From NCBI RefSeq assembly GCF_014647975.1, contig NZ_BMQF01000001.1:496001-560000 (forward strand): a stretch of 64,000 nt of DNA. The letters run 5' to 3'. Shown piece by piece: positions 32,915-42,797 of this stretch. Within the stretch, counting starts at the first letter, position 1. Every line of letters begins with the position of its first letter. A model generated the notes under the pieces. It ran no database searches and was not told the DNA's origin. It worked only from the letters and a program-made list of their open reading frames with translations. Position numbers and translations under genes: made by a program. The DNA comes from Streptomyces fumigatiscleroticus (lineage in GTDB: Bacteria; Actinomycetota; Actinomycetes; Streptomycetales; Streptomycetaceae).

Positions 32915-33421
32915 TTCCCGTAGGCGGACAGGGAGCCGGTGAGGACGGCCCCGGCCGTGAGGGTCACGAACTGGACGGCCGCGGTCAGCCACGGGCGGCA
33001 GGCGACGGCCGGGCCGACGGTGACGGCCGCGGTCCTGCCGAGGAACGGCACGCAGTCGTGCTGTCGGTGCGCGATCCGTCGAGTCCGTCATCCCCGGGTG
33101 GCCCGGCCGGTCCTCGGTGAAGACGCCGCCGCTGCCCAGGACCAGGACGGCGGTCGAGCGGCGCAGGGGCCCGGTGCCGTTCACGGGCTCACCTCTTTCC
33201 CGGGTGCGGCCTCGGCGGTGGTGTGCCAGGCGCTCACGCCGACCCGGCCCGTGGTCCCGACGACCTTCGGTCACGGGCGTGTCACAGCCACGGGCAGGTG
33301 TCGCTGGGTACACCCCGCGATACGGGTTCTGCGCCTCCTGTGGTCGGACCCGGTCCTCCGTACCTTCTTGACCAGGGACTTCGAGAAGGGCACCCGGTGT
33401 GCCGGAGGGGATGTGAGGACC
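32915..33421. other. 507-bp gap with a possible decayed minus-strand gene
   Basis: No intact gene. On the minus strand two different frames look gene-like. One starts at a GTG near 33186 after an AAAGAGGTG-like ribosome site and reads RRSTAVLVLGSGGVF. The other holds a hydrophobic, membrane-like stretch, FVTLTAGAVLTGSLSAYG, at about 32920-32985. They could be pieces of one frameshifted membrane or sensor protein truncated by the lutC end. The plus-strand part before 33422 must contain the promoter of the ABC genes and includes the ribosome site GGAGGGGATG. Confidence 0.4.
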
Positions 33422-34207
33422 ATGTCTCGCGCAGGCTCGCGGCATGCGTACGACCGAGGACCCGCCCAGGAGGCGCTGCGGCTGGTCAAGGTGGCCAAGA
33501 CCTACGGGACGGACGGCAGCGCGGTGACCGCGCTGGACGGGGTGACGCTGGGTCTGGGGCGGGGCACCTTCACCGCGGTGATGGGGCCGTCGGGCTCGGG
33601 CAAGTCGACGCTGCTCCAGTGTGCGGCGGGCCTGGAGCGCCCCGACAGCGGCGTCGTGCGCCTGGACGGCACGGAGCTGACGGGCGGGAGCGAGGCGGAG
33701 CTGACGAGGTTCCGGCGCGGCCGGGTCGGGTTCGTCTTCCAGCAGTACAACCTGCTGGAGACGCTGACCGTCGCGCAGAACACGGTGCTGCCGCTGAAGC
33801 TGGCCGGACGGCGCGTCGACCGGCGGCGGGCCCGGGAGATCCTGACGGCCGTCGGCCTCGGCGACCGGCTCGGCCACCGCCCGGCCCAGTTGTCCGGCGG
33901 CCAGCGGCAGCGGGTCGCGATCGCCCGCGCACTGGTCACCGAACCGCGGGTGATCTTCGCGGACGAGCCGACGGGCGCCCTGGACACGCGCAGCGCCCGG
34001 GAGGTGCTGCGGCTGCTGCGGGAGGCGGTGCGGGTGCACGGCCGGACCGTGGTGATGGTGACGCACGACCCGGTCGCCGCCTCCTGGGCCGACTCGGTGC
34101 TGTTCCTCGCCGACGGGCGGCTGGCCGGACGGCTGGACGCGCCGACGGCGGACGCGGTGGCCGAGCGGCTGGCGCATCTGGGCGACGACGTGACGGCGGG
34201 GGTGTGA
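33422..34207 (+). CDS. ABC transporter ATPase, MacB/LolD-like
   Basis: 261 residues. Walker [10 protein letters not shown] is near residue 57, the Q-loop [13 protein letters not shown] near 105, the signature LSGGQRQR near 157, Walker [13 protein letters not shown] near 177 and the switch His in VTHDP near 213. This subclass energises FtsX-type permeases that export peptides, antibiotics or lipids or act in stress sensing. The permease gene follows after three bases, so the pair forms one transporter. Confidence 0.93.
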   Translation: MSRAGSRHAYDRGPAQEALRLVKVAKTYGTDGSAVTALDGVTLGLGRGTFTAVMGPSGSGKSTLLQCAAGLERPDSGVVRLDGTELTGGSEAELTRFRRGRVGFVFQQYNLLETLTVAQNTVLPLKLAGRRVDRRRAREILTAVGLGDRLGHRPAQLSGGQRQRVAIARALVTEPRVIFADEPTGALDTRSAREVLRLLREAVRVHGRTVVMVTHDPVAASWADSVLFLADGRLAGRLDAPTADAVAERLAHLGDDVTAGV

Positions 34208-34210
34208 GCC

Positions 34211-35521
34211 GTGTTCGTACTGGCCATGCGGTCGGTCCGGCAGCGGCCTGGACGGTTCCTCGCCACCCTGCTGTCCGCGTTCCTGGGGGCGGCCGTCGTC
34301 ATGACGTTCGGCTCGCTGCACGACACGGCGGCGCGGCCGGGCGTCGACGCGGTGAGCCGGGAGACCCTGTCCACCACGGCGGGCGTGGTGGGCGGCTACG
34401 GCACCCTGCTGGTCTTCTTCGCCGTCGCCTCCACCCTCACGGTCAACGTCCGGCAGCGGGCGGCCGAGCTGGAGCTGCTGCGCTGCTCGGGGGCGACTCC
34501 GGCGCAGATCGGGCGGATGGTGGTGGGCGAGGCGGTGGCCGTCGCGCTGGCGGGCTCGGCGGCGGCGATCGGCCCGTCGGTGCTGGGCGGGCGGGCGCTG
34601 CTGGCGGTCTTCCAGGACAACGGCCAGGTAGCGCGCTCCGTCGAACACTCCTTCGGCACCGTCGCGCTGCTGTCGGGCGCCAGGATCACGCTGCCGGCGG
34701 CGGCGGGCGCCGCGCTCCTGGCCGTACGGCGGACGACGCGCACGGGCCGCCGGTGCTCCGGTGCCCGGCGGTTCCTGGCCGGCGCCGCTCTGCTCGCCGG
34801 TGCCGCGGCGACGGTGTCGACCTTCGCGTTCTCCGCGACGGACCCGGCCCTGATGGCGCTGCCGGCCTACGGGGCGATCTCGCTGTCGGTGGGTCTTGCG
34901 CTGCTGGCGTCGCCGCTGCTGAAGGGCGTGCTGAACGGGCTGCCGCTGAGCGGCGCGAGCGGCTGGCTGGCCGTGCGCAACCTGCGCGAGCGGACCGGTC
35001 ACCTCGCCGGGATCCTGATGTCGCTGGTGCTGTTCACGGCGGTGGCCACGGCGACGCTCACCCTTCAGGCGGTGGAGAGCGACGCGGTGCGGGCCTCGGG
35101 CGCGGTGAAGTCGGCCGACGCCAAGAACCTGGAGACGCTCAATGTCACGGTCGTCGGCATCATCGTGGTCTTCGTCTGCGTCATGCTGGTCAACTCGCTG
35201 TACGCGGCGACGGCCCACCGCACCCGCGAGTTCGGGCAGCAGCGGCTCGCGGGGGCGACGCCCGGGCAGGTGCTCGGCACGGTCGGGACGGAGCACCTGA
35301 TCCTGACGGTGACCGGCGTCGTCCTCGGCACGGTGGCCGCGCTGGCGGGGATCGTGCCGTTCACCGTGGTCCGCACCGACGGCGTACTGCCGCACCAGGC
35401 CGCCGGGATCTGGCTCGGCGTGGTGGCGGTGGCGGCCGCGGTGACCCTGGGCACGAGCCTGCTCACGGCCCGCCGGGTGCTGCGCGTCCCGGCGGTGGGG
35501 GCGGTGGCGGTGGCGGCCTGA
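34211..35521 (+). CDS. FtsX-family ABC permease
   Basis: 436 residues with about eight to ten membrane segments and two FtsX-like repeats: [20 protein letters not shown] near residue 80 and [19 protein letters not shown] near 340. Such permeases with a partner ATPase often confer resistance to antimicrobial peptides or export small molecules; no substrate can be inferred. GTG start. A 14-bp hairpin follows 24 bp after the stop. Confidence 0.92.
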   Translation: MFVLAMRSVRQRPGRFLATLLSAFLGAAVVMTFGSLHDTAARPGVDAVSRETLSTTAGVVGGYGTLLVFFAVASTLTVNVRQRAAELELLRCSGATPAQIGRMVVGEAVAVALAGSAAAIGPSVLGGRALLAVFQDNGQVARSVEHSFGTVALLSGARITLPAAAGAALLAVRRTTRTGRRCSGARRFLAGAALLAGAAATVSTFAFSATDPALMALPAYGAISLSVGLALLASPLLKGVLNGLPLSGASGWLAVRNLRERTGHLAGILMSLVLFTAVATATLTLQAVESDAVRASGAVKSADAKNLETLNVTVVGIIVVFVCVMLVNSLYAATAHRTREFGQQRLAGATPGQVLGTVGTEHLILTVTGVVLGTVAALAGIVPFTVVRTDGVLPHQAAGIWLGVVAVAAAVTLGTSLLTARRVLRVPAVGAVAVAA

Positions 35522-35544
35522 CCGCGCACCGCGCGCCCCGGCGA

Positions 35545-35576
35545 AGGGCGCTCCGCCGCGACCGGCGGGGCGCCCT
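35545..35576 (+). terminator. Strong hairpin after the ABC transporter operon
   Basis: Bases 35545-35558 pair with 35563-35576 in a 14-bp stem (one G-T pair) closed by a CGAC tetraloop. No T-tract follows, which is usual for Streptomyces terminators. Confidence 0.6.
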
Positions 35577-35900
35577 CCGCCGTGTCCGCGGACCACGGGG
35601 GCGCCGGGGCCCCGGGCCTTCGTCCCTCGCCGTGTCCTGCCGGGCCCGGGTACCGCCTCTTGTGTGATCACTCCGCGTACTCCGCATGCCCTGACCGTTT
35701 GGCGCATTTTGTCTGCTTAGCATGCATGGTCCGCGTTTGGCGGGCCGGCGTCACCGCGCGACGGGGCCCGGGCGCGGACGGCGCGTGCCGGCCTGCCGAG
35801 ACCCGACGCCGGCCTGCGCGGGGGCGGACCGCCGGGGGCCGACCGGCCTTCCGTGCCGTTCGCCCACGGATCCGCACCGCCCCGTACGAGAGGACATCAG
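35577..35900. other. Upstream region of phoD
   Basis: After the terminator, 324 bp precede phoD without a supported gene. A noticeably AT-richer stretch at about 35655-35715 (for example GCGCATTTTGTCTGCTTAGC) is the likely promoter zone. I could not place -35/-10 boxes with confidence and saw no clear direct-repeat PHO box. The ribosome site AGAGGAC precedes the ATG. Confidence 0.5.
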
Positions 35901-37565
35901 ATGGCGCTCACGGGCCGTCCCAGAGCACTGGCCGAGCACGCCTACTCGCCGCACGACGCCGTGTTGCGCGCCGCGGCCCCCTACGTCGGCCGCCGGCGCT
36001 TCCTCACCGTCACCGCCGCGGCCGCCGCACTCGCCTTCGGCACCAATCTGCCGGCCCGGGGCGCCGCCGCCGCGCGCGAACTGGACGCGGCCCGGATCGG
36101 CGCCAACCCGTTCACCCTCGGTGTCGCCTCCGGGGACCCGCTGCCCGACTCGGTGCTGCTGTGGACGCGGCTGGCCCCCGAGCCGTTCGAGGCGGACGGC
36201 GGGATGGGGGAGCAGCGGGTCGCCGTGGAGTGGGAGGTGGCCCTGGACGAGCTCTTCTTCGTCGTGGTGCAGCGGGGCACCGTGGAGGCCCACGCGGAGT
36301 ACAACCACAGCGTGCACGTGGACGTCAAGGGCCTGACGCCGAACGCGCACTACTACTACCGGTTCCGGACCGGCACCTGGATCAGCCCCACGGGCCGCAC
36401 CCGCACGGCTCCCCTCGCGGGTGTCGAGGCCCTGTCCCTGCGGCTCGCCGCCGTGGCGTGCCAGGCCTACCGCGACGGCTACTACACCGCCTACCGGCAT
36501 CTCGCCAAGGAGGACATCGACGTCGTCTTCCATCTCGGCGACTACCTGTACGAGTACGCGGTGAACTCCATGGGCGGCGAGCGCCGCTACAAGGACGGCA
36601 CGCTGCCCGACGTGTTCAACCGGGAGACCATGACCCTCGCGGACTACCGGATGCGCTACGCGCTGTACAAGAGCGACCCGGATCTGCGGGCCGCCCACGC
36701 CGCCCACCCCTTCGTCGTCACCTGGGACGACCACGAGACCGAGAACAACTACGCCGGCTCCCACGACGAGAAGGGCGACCCGGCGGACCAGTTCCTGGTG
36801 CGGCGCGCCGGCGCCTACCGCGCGTACTGGGAGAACCAGCCGCTGCGCGCCGCGCAGCTGCCGCAGGGCCCGAACGCCCGGATGTACCGCCGGCTCCAGT
36901 GGGGCACGCTCGCCCAGTTCGACATCCTGGACACCCGCCAGTACCGCTCCGACCAGGCCTACGGCGACCAGCCGCACGTCCCGGGACCCGAGTCCGACGA
37001 CCCGGCGCGCACCATCACCGGGGCCGCGCAGGAGCGCTGGCTGATCGACGGCTGGCGGAACTCCAACGCCGTGTGGAACCTGATGCCCCAGCAGGTCTGC
37101 TTCTCCCAGCGCAGGTTCGATCTGAACGCCAAGGCCAAGCTCTCCATGGACGCGTGGGACGGCTACCGCGCCTCGCGCGACCGGATCACGGCGGGCGCGA
37201 AGGCGGCCGGCATCAAGAACTGGATGATCCTCACCGGGGACGTGCACGTGGCCTACGCCCTGGACGTCAAGGACGACTTCGACGACCCGCGCTCCAGGAC
37301 CCTGGGCACGGAGTTCACCTGCACCTCGATCGCCAGCGGCAAGGACGGCGAGGAGAAGCCGTCCACCTGGAACACCTACATGAAGGCCAACCCGCACATG
37401 AAGTTCTTCAACGGCAAGCGCGGCTATGTGCGGGTCGACTACGCCCACCAGCAGGCCCGGGCCGACTTCAAGACCGTCTCCGCCATCTCCGTCCCCGGCG
37501 CTCCGCTGACCACGGCCGCGTCCTTCGTCACCGAGGCGGGCTCCCCGGGCTGGAAGCCCGCGTGA
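35901..37565 (+). CDS. phoD: Alkaline phosphatase D, Tat-exported
   Basis: 554 residues. A long N-region is followed by a twin-arginine signal, RRRFLTVTAAAAALAFG, at about residues 34-50. An N-terminal beta domain leads to the metallophosphatase core with HLGDYLYEY near residue 213, TWDDHETENN near 275 and TGDVHVAYALD near 445. These supply ligands of the Ca/Fe centre of PhoD-type enzymes. It releases phosphate from mono- and diesters, including teichoic-acid-like polymers, outside the cell. PhoP control is common for such genes, but no clear PHO box is visible. Confidence 0.93.
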   Translation: MALTGRPRALAEHAYSPHDAVLRAAAPYVGRRRFLTVTAAAAALAFGTNLPARGAAAARELDAARIGANPFTLGVASGDPLPDSVLLWTRLAPEPFEADGGMGEQRVAVEWEVALDELFFVVVQRGTVEAHAEYNHSVHVDVKGLTPNAHYYYRFRTGTWISPTGRTRTAPLAGVEALSLRLAAVACQAYRDGYYTAYRHLAKEDIDVVFHLGDYLYEYAVNSMGGERRYKDGTLPDVFNRETMTLADYRMRYALYKSDPDLRAAHAAHPFVVTWDDHETENNYAGSHDEKGDPADQFLVRRAGAYRAYWENQPLRAAQLPQGPNARMYRRLQWGTLAQFDILDTRQYRSDQAYGDQPHVPGPESDDPARTITGAAQERWLIDGWRNSNAVWNLMPQQVCFSQRRFDLNAKAKLSMDAWDGYRASRDRITAGAKAAGIKNWMILTGDVHVAYALDVKDDFDDPRSRTLGTEFTCTSIASGKDGEEKPSTWNTYMKANPHMKFFNGKRGYVRVDYAHQQARADFKTVSAISVPGAPLTTAASFVTEAGSPGWKPA

Positions 37566-37739
37566 GCCGGCCCGGCGGCGGCCGTGGTCCCCGCGGCCCC
37601 GGCCGCCTACTGCACATGCCGCCCCGGGCGTCCCCCATCGCGCGAAAGACGGCGCCGCCGGACATCGCCCGGGGCCTTCCCGGCAAGGCCTAAGGCTTGC
37701 TTCGCCGAAGTCCCACCCCTCACCAAGGAGGTACTCCGC

Positions 37740-39122
37740 ATGGTCGGCATCGGCAGACATGGCGCGGCCGGGCGCCGCACCGCCCTGACCGCGCTCGGCG
37801 CCCTCGTCCTCTCCGGGATCCCCCCGGCCGCGGCGGCCGTGCCGCCACCGGCGCCGGGCCCCCCGCCCACCGCCGCCCAGACGCTCGGCGCCGACCGGCC
37901 GCCGGCGGAGGTGGTCCGGGCCCTGCAACGCGACCTGAGGCTGACGCCCGCTCAGGCCGCGCGGCGGCTGGTCAACGAGGCGGAGGCGGGCACCCGCGCC
38001 GGCCGTCTGCGCAACTCCCTGGGCACGCACTTCGCCGGGGCCTGGCTCAAGGGCCCGACCTCCGCGGAGCTGACCGTCGCCACCACCGACGCCGCCGACG
38101 TGTCCGCCATCCGGGCCCAGGGCGCGAAGGCCGCGGTCGTCACGACGGCGCTGAGCCGGCTCCAGGCCGTGAAGAAGCAGCTGGACGCGGCCGCCGTCCG
38201 CACGGAAGCCGCCGACACACCGGTCTGGTACGTCGACGTGCCGGCCAACCGGGTCGTGCTCCAGGCCGTGAGCCGGACGGCCGCGGACGCCTTCCTCACC
38301 TCCGCCGGGATCGAGAAGCGGGGCGTGGACGTCCGGGTGTCGCCGGACCGGCCGCGGCTGCTGGAGAACATCGTCGGCGGCGACGCGTACTACATCGACA
38401 ACACCGCCCGCTGCTCCGTCGGCTTCTCCATCACCAAGGACGGGCAGCAGGGCTTCGCCTCGGCGGGTCACTGCGGCAAGCCCGGTGCGAAGACCACCGG
38501 CTTCAACAAGGCCGACCAGGGGACGTTCAAGGCGTCCGCCTTCCCCGGCAAGGACATGTCCTGGGTGGCCGTCAACCAGGGCTGGACCGCGACCGCCGAC
38601 GTCAAGGCGGAAGGGGACAAGAAGGCGCAGATCTCCGGCTCGGTCGTGGCGCTGGTCGGGGCCGCGGTCTGCCGCTCCGGCTCCACCAGCGGCTGGCACT
38701 GCGGCAAGATCGAGCAGCACGACACGAGCGTGCACTACGCCGAGGGCACCGTGGACGGCCTGACCCGGACCACGGTCTGTGCCGAACCGGGCGACTCCGG
38801 CGGCCCGTTCGTCGCCGGTTCCCAGGCGCAGGGCACCACCTCCGGCGGCTCCGGTGACTGCAAGAGCGGGGGCACCACGTTCTACCAGCCGGTCAATCCG
38901 GTGCTCAGCGACTTCAAGCTGAAGCTGAAGACCACGTCGGCCCAGGCCGACACGCCCGAACCGGCGGACGGCGGCGTGGCGGACGCCTGGGCGACGGGCC
39001 GGATCTACGACGTCGGCGCCACGGTGATCCACGCGGGTGTGCGCTACCAGTGTCTCCAGAGCCACCAGGCGCAGGGCGTGTGGTCGCCCGAGGGCACCCC
39101 GGCCCTGTGGCAGCGTCTCTGA
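37740..39122 (+). CDS. Secreted streptogrisin-like S1 protease with C-terminal chitin-binding module
   Basis: 460 residues: signal peptide (about 1-33), an alpha-lytic-type propeptide of about 160 residues, then a chymotrypsin-fold protease. The catalytic triad is visible as FASAGHCG (His), GKDMSW (Asp) and EPGDSGGPF (Ser). Paired cysteines match streptogrisins. The last 45 residues, after a Pro/Ala/Asp linker, resemble a CBM5/12 chitin-binding domain (YDVGATVIHAGVRYQCLQSH; ending LWQRL). The layout matches streptogrisin C. ATG at 37740 with AAGGAGG upstream. It would digest protein bound to chitin or cell-wall debris. Confidence 0.93.
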   Translation: MVGIGRHGAAGRRTALTALGALVLSGIPPAAAAVPPPAPGPPPTAAQTLGADRPPAEVVRALQRDLRLTPAQAARRLVNEAEAGTRAGRLRNSLGTHFAGAWLKGPTSAELTVATTDAADVSAIRAQGAKAAVVTTALSRLQAVKKQLDAAAVRTEAADTPVWYVDVPANRVVLQAVSRTAADAFLTSAGIEKRGVDVRVSPDRPRLLENIVGGDAYYIDNTARCSVGFSITKDGQQGFASAGHCGKPGAKTTGFNKADQGTFKASAFPGKDMSWVAVNQGWTATADVKAEGDKKAQISGSVVALVGAAVCRSGSTSGWHCGKIEQHDTSVHYAEGTVDGLTRTTVCAEPGDSGGPFVAGSQAQGTTSGGSGDCKSGGTTFYQPVNPVLSDFKLKLKTTSAQADTPEPADGGVADAWATGRIYDVGATVIHAGVRYQCLQSHQAQGVWSPEGTPALWQRL

Positions 39123-39159
39123 CCGGCGTGCCCGGTCCGCCGCCGCACGCGCGGTGCGG

Positions 39160-40239
39160 TCACCGCTCCCGCGCGAGCAGCGCGTACGCCGTGGCGATGA
39201 ACGGGTCGCGGGGCCGGAAGCGGCGGGTGCACAGCGCGGCCAGGGCCGTGCCGGTGTCCGGCCGGAAGCCGAGGAAGGCCTGCTGGCCGAGGGTCGCCCC
39301 GCTGTGGAAGTACATCGGCCCGCCGTCGGTGGGGTGCCGGAACCAGGTCACCGTGTGCACGTGCCGGTGCCCGAGGCCGCGCCGGAGCACGGGGGTGCGC
39401 ACCGCCCGCACCGCGCCGGCCAGCGGGGACTGCGCCGGGTCGAGGTGGGCCTCGAGAAAGCCGAGCAGGTCGTGCGGGGTCGACCGCACCGCGCCCGCCG
39501 CCTGGAAGCCGCCCGCGTCGAAGGCGGGGACGGCCGTACGGCCGTCCTTGCCGTGCCCCACGGCGTCGACCCCCGGGTCCTCCGCGCGCAGGACGGTGCC
39601 GGCCAGGCCGAGCGGGCGCAGGACGTGCGCGGTGAGCAGCTCCTCCCAGGCCGTGCCGGTCGCGGCGGCGAGGGCGTGCCCGAGCACGGCGACGCCGAAG
39701 TTGGAGTAGTGCCAGCGGGTGCCGGGCCGGTGCCGCGGGCGGTGGCGCAGGAACGCCTCGGTGACCCGGCCGGCGGGGTAGCGGGCGTAGGGGTTGGTGT
39801 GCCAGGCGGGCAGGGCCCGGGGGATGAAGTCGCGCGGCAGGGCGGGCAGTCCGGCGGTGTGGGTGATCAGGTGGGCGAGGGTCACGGGGTGCGGGCCGGG
39901 CCGCCGTCCCGGGTCCAGGCAGACGGCGGCCGGTTCGCCCCCGGACAGCAGCCCCAGCCGGACGAGGTGGGTCAGCAGCAGTCCGGTGAACGTCTTCGAG
40001 GCGGAGCCGATCTCGTAGCGCAGGTTCTCGCGGGGCACCGTGGGCGGCGGGGCGGTGCCGCCGGTGCGGACGGTGCGGCGGCCGTACCGGGAGACGGCGA
40101 AGACGGTGTCCGGGGCGTCGGCGGCCCCGACGGCGGCCGCCAGCTCGTCGTCGAGGTCCGGGGCCGGTGACCGGGGCGCGCCGGCGGAGTCGGCGGGGTC
40201 GGTGGGATCACCGGGCCAGGGCGTGGTCCGGGCGCTCAT
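39160..40239 (-). CDS. Serine hydrolase of the beta-lactamase/D-aminopeptidase class C fold
   Basis: 359 residues. The active-site S-x-x-K is in GSASKTFTG near residue 78, Y-x-N is WHYSNFG near 180 and the HxG-type box is FHSGATLG near 315. No signal peptide is visible, so it probably acts in the cytoplasm as a peptidase, esterase or acyl-transferase rather than as a secreted beta-lactamase. The start overlaps the end of the upstream gene by four bases (ATGA). That makes it the last gene of the peptide-containing operon and a candidate peptide-processing enzyme. Confidence 0.88.
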   Translation of the reverse strand: MSARTTPWPGDPTDPADSAGAPRSPAPDLDDELAAAVGAADAPDTVFAVSRYGRRTVRTGGTAPPPTVPRENLRYEIGSASKTFTGLLLTHLVRLGLLSGGEPAAVCLDPGRRPGPHPVTLAHLITHTAGLPALPRDFIPRALPAWHTNPYARYPAGRVTEAFLRHRPRHRPGTRWHYSNFGVAVLGHALAAATGTAWEELLTAHVLRPLGLAGTVLRAEDPGVDAVGHGKDGRTAVPAFDAGGFQAAGAVRSTPHDLLGFLEAHLDPAQSPLAGAVRAVRTPVLRRGLGHRHVHTVTWFRHPTDGGPMYFHSGATLGQQAFLGFRPDTGTALAALCTRRFRPRDPFIATAYALLARER

Positions 40240-41156
40240 GCGGGGCTGTGCGCCAGCTCGGTGAGGGCGCGGGAGGTGCCCAGCACGGAGGCGAAGGCGG
40301 CGACCAGGGTGGGGTGGTAGACGATGTCGAACACCGCGTCGGGCTCCCCCTCGGGTATCGCGCCGACCGCGGGCATGGCGCCGTCCGGCTGCTGGGCCGC
40401 GGCGAAGCCCTCCCAGGCCCGCTGGTCCAGCGTGGGGCGGGGCAGGCAGGCGTCGACCACGAGGAGCTCGCCGAGCAGGTCCCAGCGCCGCAGATCCAGC
40501 CAGTCGTCGATCCACACCGGCAGCCAGGTGGCGAGGTAGTCCGCGATGTGCTCCGGCAGGCCGTCCGGGTGCTCGCCCCAGTCGGTGAGGTGGAACACCG
40601 CGTGGGTGATGTCGTAGCCGATGTGGCCGTCGGCCGTCCACGGCTCGGGCGTGTGGGCCAGCCAGGTGGCGTTCAGGGCCTCGGCCTCGGGTGTGCGGGG
40701 GGTGAGGCCGAAGCGGCGCTGGAACGCGGAGAGGCCGAGCAGCCGGGTGGGCCGGACCTCCAGGAAGTTCCAGCTGTCCAGGCGGTGGTTGAGCAGCGCG
40801 GCCCGCTCCACCTCGGGCTGGCTGTAGCCCAGCTCCTTGAACGGCAGGTACACCTCGAACGGGATGGGCGAGACCGGTTCCGTCCGCTGTCCGCGCACCA
40901 GCATGCGGCCGCCGTCCAGCGTCTCCCGCCAGGCGTGGTCCAGCAGACGGCGGGCCAGCTCGGCCTGGCGGGAGCCGGCCACGCCCTCGCGGAACAGCAC
41001 CCGGCAGATCGAGGCCAGTTCTCCGATCGGCTTGAAGCGCTCCAGGAAACCCACTTCGGGGTCCACGTCGGGCTCCAGCCGGAATCCGTCGCGGTGGTCC
41101 CACAGCCATTCCATGGCACGGACCCCCACGGTGTGGACGAGACGTGGATCAGTCAT
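40236..41156 (-). CDS. Helical protein of a DUF6895-like family, paralogue 1
   Basis: 306 residues, mainly alpha-helical, no signal or membrane segment. Recurring elements are TVGVRAMEWLWDHRDGF at the start, RPTRLLGLSAFQRR in the middle, and DITHAVFHLTDWG with YLATWLPVWIDDWLDLRRWDL later. These are shared with the next gene upstream (41149-42084), so the two are paralogues. The His/Asp/Trp-rich block could be catalytic. The family name is from memory; no function is known to me. Overlaps: 8 bp with its paralogue, 4 bp with the serine hydrolase. Confidence 0.8.
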   Translation of the reverse strand: MTDPRLVHTVGVRAMEWLWDHRDGFRLEPDVDPEVGFLERFKPIGELASICRVLFREGVAGSRQAELARRLLDHAWRETLDGGRMLVRGQRTEPVSPIPFEVYLPFKELGYSQPEVERAALLNHRLDSWNFLEVRPTRLLGLSAFQRRFGLTPRTPEAEALNATWLAHTPEPWTADGHIGYDITHAVFHLTDWGEHPDGLPEHIADYLATWLPVWIDDWLDLRRWDLLGELLVVDACLPRPTLDQRAWEGFAAAQQPDGAMPAVGAIPEGEPDAVFDIVYHPTLVAAFASVLGTSRALTELAHSPA

Positions 41157-42084
41157 CCGGGCGTTCCTCTCCCGCGGTGGCCGCGGTCAGGACGGCCGCG
41201 AAGCCGGCCATCAGGGTGGAGTGGTAACAGTGGACGAAGTCCCGGGCCGCCGCCCCGCCGTCCTCCCCCTCCCCGCCGTTCTCCGGGAGCGCACCCGAGC
41301 TGTCCTGGGCCGCGGCGATCCGGCGCCAGGCGTCCCGGACCGTGGCCGGGTGGGCCGAGCGCGGCACGCTCGCCGCGACGGCGAGCAGCTCGCAGCCGAG
41401 GTCCCACATCAGGGCGTCCATGCACGTGTCCAGCCAGGCGGGCAGCCAGTGCGCCAGGTAGGAGGCCAGATCGTGGGGTACGTCCCGTGCGGTGCGCCCC
41501 CAGTCGGTGAGGTGGAAGACGACGTGGGTCAGCGCGTATCCGGAGTCGCGTTCGAAGGTCCAGGGCTCCGGCATTCCGCCGAGCCAGGTGCGCGGGAGCA
41601 GCTCCTCGGTCCGCTCGGGCCTGCTGATGCCGGCGCGCCGCTCGGCGTTGAGCATGCCCAGCCGGCGGGTGGGGTACTGCTCGGTCAGCCGCCAGCCGCG
41701 GGTGCGGGCCACCGTGGCGGCGGCCGCCTCGTAGCCGGGATGGCGCAGCCCGGCCGAGACGAAGGCCGCGTACACCTCCAGCGGGTAGGTCGCGAAGGGC
41801 TCCGCCCGCTGGAGGGCGAGGAACAGCTCCCCCTCGCCGGTCTGCCGCCAGGCGAACGACAGCAGGTCGGACGCGCGCTCCCGCAACGCATCCGAGGGAG
41901 CGGTGTGCCGGTGGATGCTCGCGCAGACCTGGGCGAGTTCCCCCAGCGGCTTCCAGCTTCCGTTGACATGGCCGCCGGCGGCCAGCGCGTCGTCGCCGAG
42001 GGCGAACTCGTTCCGGTGCGCCGACAGCCAGGCGAGTGCCGACTCCGCCACCTGCCGCGTGGGGGGGTTGCGGGCGGCCGTCAC
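41149..42084 (-). CDS. Helical protein of a DUF6895-like family, paralogue 2
   Basis: 311 residues. It shares with paralogue 1 the layout and the blocks ALAWLSAHRNEF, RRLGMLNAERRAGI, LTHVVFHLTDWG and YLAHWLPAWLDTCMDALMWDLG. GTG at 42082-42084 overlaps the TGA of the upstream gene (GTGA), so it is translated in step with it. Function unknown. Two co-encoded paralogues suggest a heterodimer or two related steps acting on the same partner, possibly the 62-residue peptides. Confidence 0.8.
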   Translation of the reverse strand: MTAARNPPTRQVAESALAWLSAHRNEFALGDDALAAGGHVNGSWKPLGELAQVCASIHRHTAPSDALRERASDLLSFAWRQTGEGELFLALQRAEPFATYPLEVYAAFVSAGLRHPGYEAAAATVARTRGWRLTEQYPTRRLGMLNAERRAGISRPERTEELLPRTWLGGMPEPWTFERDSGYALTHVVFHLTDWGRTARDVPHDLASYLAHWLPAWLDTCMDALMWDLGCELLAVAASVPRSAHPATVRDAWRRIAAAQDSSGALPENGGEGEDGGAAARDFVHCYHSTLMAGFAAVLTAATAGEERPDD

Positions 42085-42779
42085 ACGAGCGCTCCGGCCC
42101 GCACCCGCCGCGCCGCACCCACCTGGAGGGCCACACGGGGGTCGCCGCCGCCCATCAGCTCGGTGAAGACCAGTCCGGCCTCCAGGCCCAGGGTGTCCGG
42201 CACTCCGTCCAGCAGGGTGAGCCAGCGCCCCGCGCCGGCCGCCTGCACCCAGTCCCGGCGGCGCACGGCACGGACGAAGCCCCGGGCGACGTCCACCGGG
42301 CGGCGCCGGGCGGCCCGGGCCACCGCGTGGTCCTCGTCGGGCAGGGCGAGGGGGGCGAGCACCGCGAGCTGGTGGGTGAGGACCTGCCACGGGGCGTCGT
42401 GGAGCCAGCCGGCGTCGGGCTCGGCGCCGCTCTCGCCGGCGAGCGGCCCCGGATCCAGCCGCCGCAGCGTCCGGGCCATGGCCCAGTGGCTCCACACCAC
42501 GGTGGGGGCGGCGTCGGCGCGCGGCGGATAGGCGTCGACGGCCTTGCGGAACAGGGCGGCGGTGTCCGGGTCCACCGGTGTGCCGAACAGTACGTGCGGC
42601 AGCAGCAGGTCGGCTCCCAGCACCCGCACGGCCGCGAGCGTGTGGCTCCCCGTGCCGACGGTCACCGTGGTGTCCCCGCCCACGGGGTCGTGGCCCCCGC
42701 TCGCAAGAGCGGAGGCCACGCCGGTCGCCAAGTCCCGCACAGCGCCCTGGAGAAGGGCGGACGTGCTTGACTGGTCCAT
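42081..42779 (-). CDS. Protein of unknown family in the peptide operon
   Basis: 232 residues, soluble and mostly helical by eye (LLQGAVRDLATGVASAL; WSHWAMARTLRRL; HQLAVLAPLALPDEDHAVARAARRR). I do not recognise it. Its first third has been duplicated as a truncated copy at 43134-43259. It starts 18 bp after the stop of the first 62-residue peptide and overlaps the following DUF6895-like gene, so it belongs to the same transcript. Codons 21-30 also form an imperfect 13-bp hairpin in the DNA (42690-42719). Confidence 0.75.
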   Translation of the reverse strand: MDQSSTSALLQGAVRDLATGVASALASGGHDPVGGDTTVTVGTGSHTLAAVRVLGADLLLPHVLFGTPVDPDTAALFRKAVDAYPPRADAAPTVVWSHWAMARTLRRLDPGPLAGESGAEPDAGWLHDAPWQVLTHQLAVLAPLALPDEDHAVARAARRRPVDVARGFVRAVRRRDWVQAAGAGRWLTLLDGVPDTLGLEAGLVFTELMGGGDPRVALQVGAARRVRAGALV

Positions 42780-42797
42780 TCGACTGCTCCTGTCGGG

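Noticed and set aside
31907-35707. Minus-strand open frame of about 1,266 codons opposite lutC and the ABC genes
   Set aside because: Its product is an Arg/His/Gln-rich mirror of well-supported plus-strand genes; it lacks family features and is an effect of high GC at third codon positions.
35655-35715. PHO box before phoD
   Set aside because: The AT-rich stretch does not contain the 11-bp direct repeats expected for PhoP binding.
39160-40239. Secreted beta-lactamase conferring resistance
   Set aside because: No signal peptide is visible and the gene is translationally coupled to cytosolic proteins of the peptide operon; an intracellular hydrolase is more likely.
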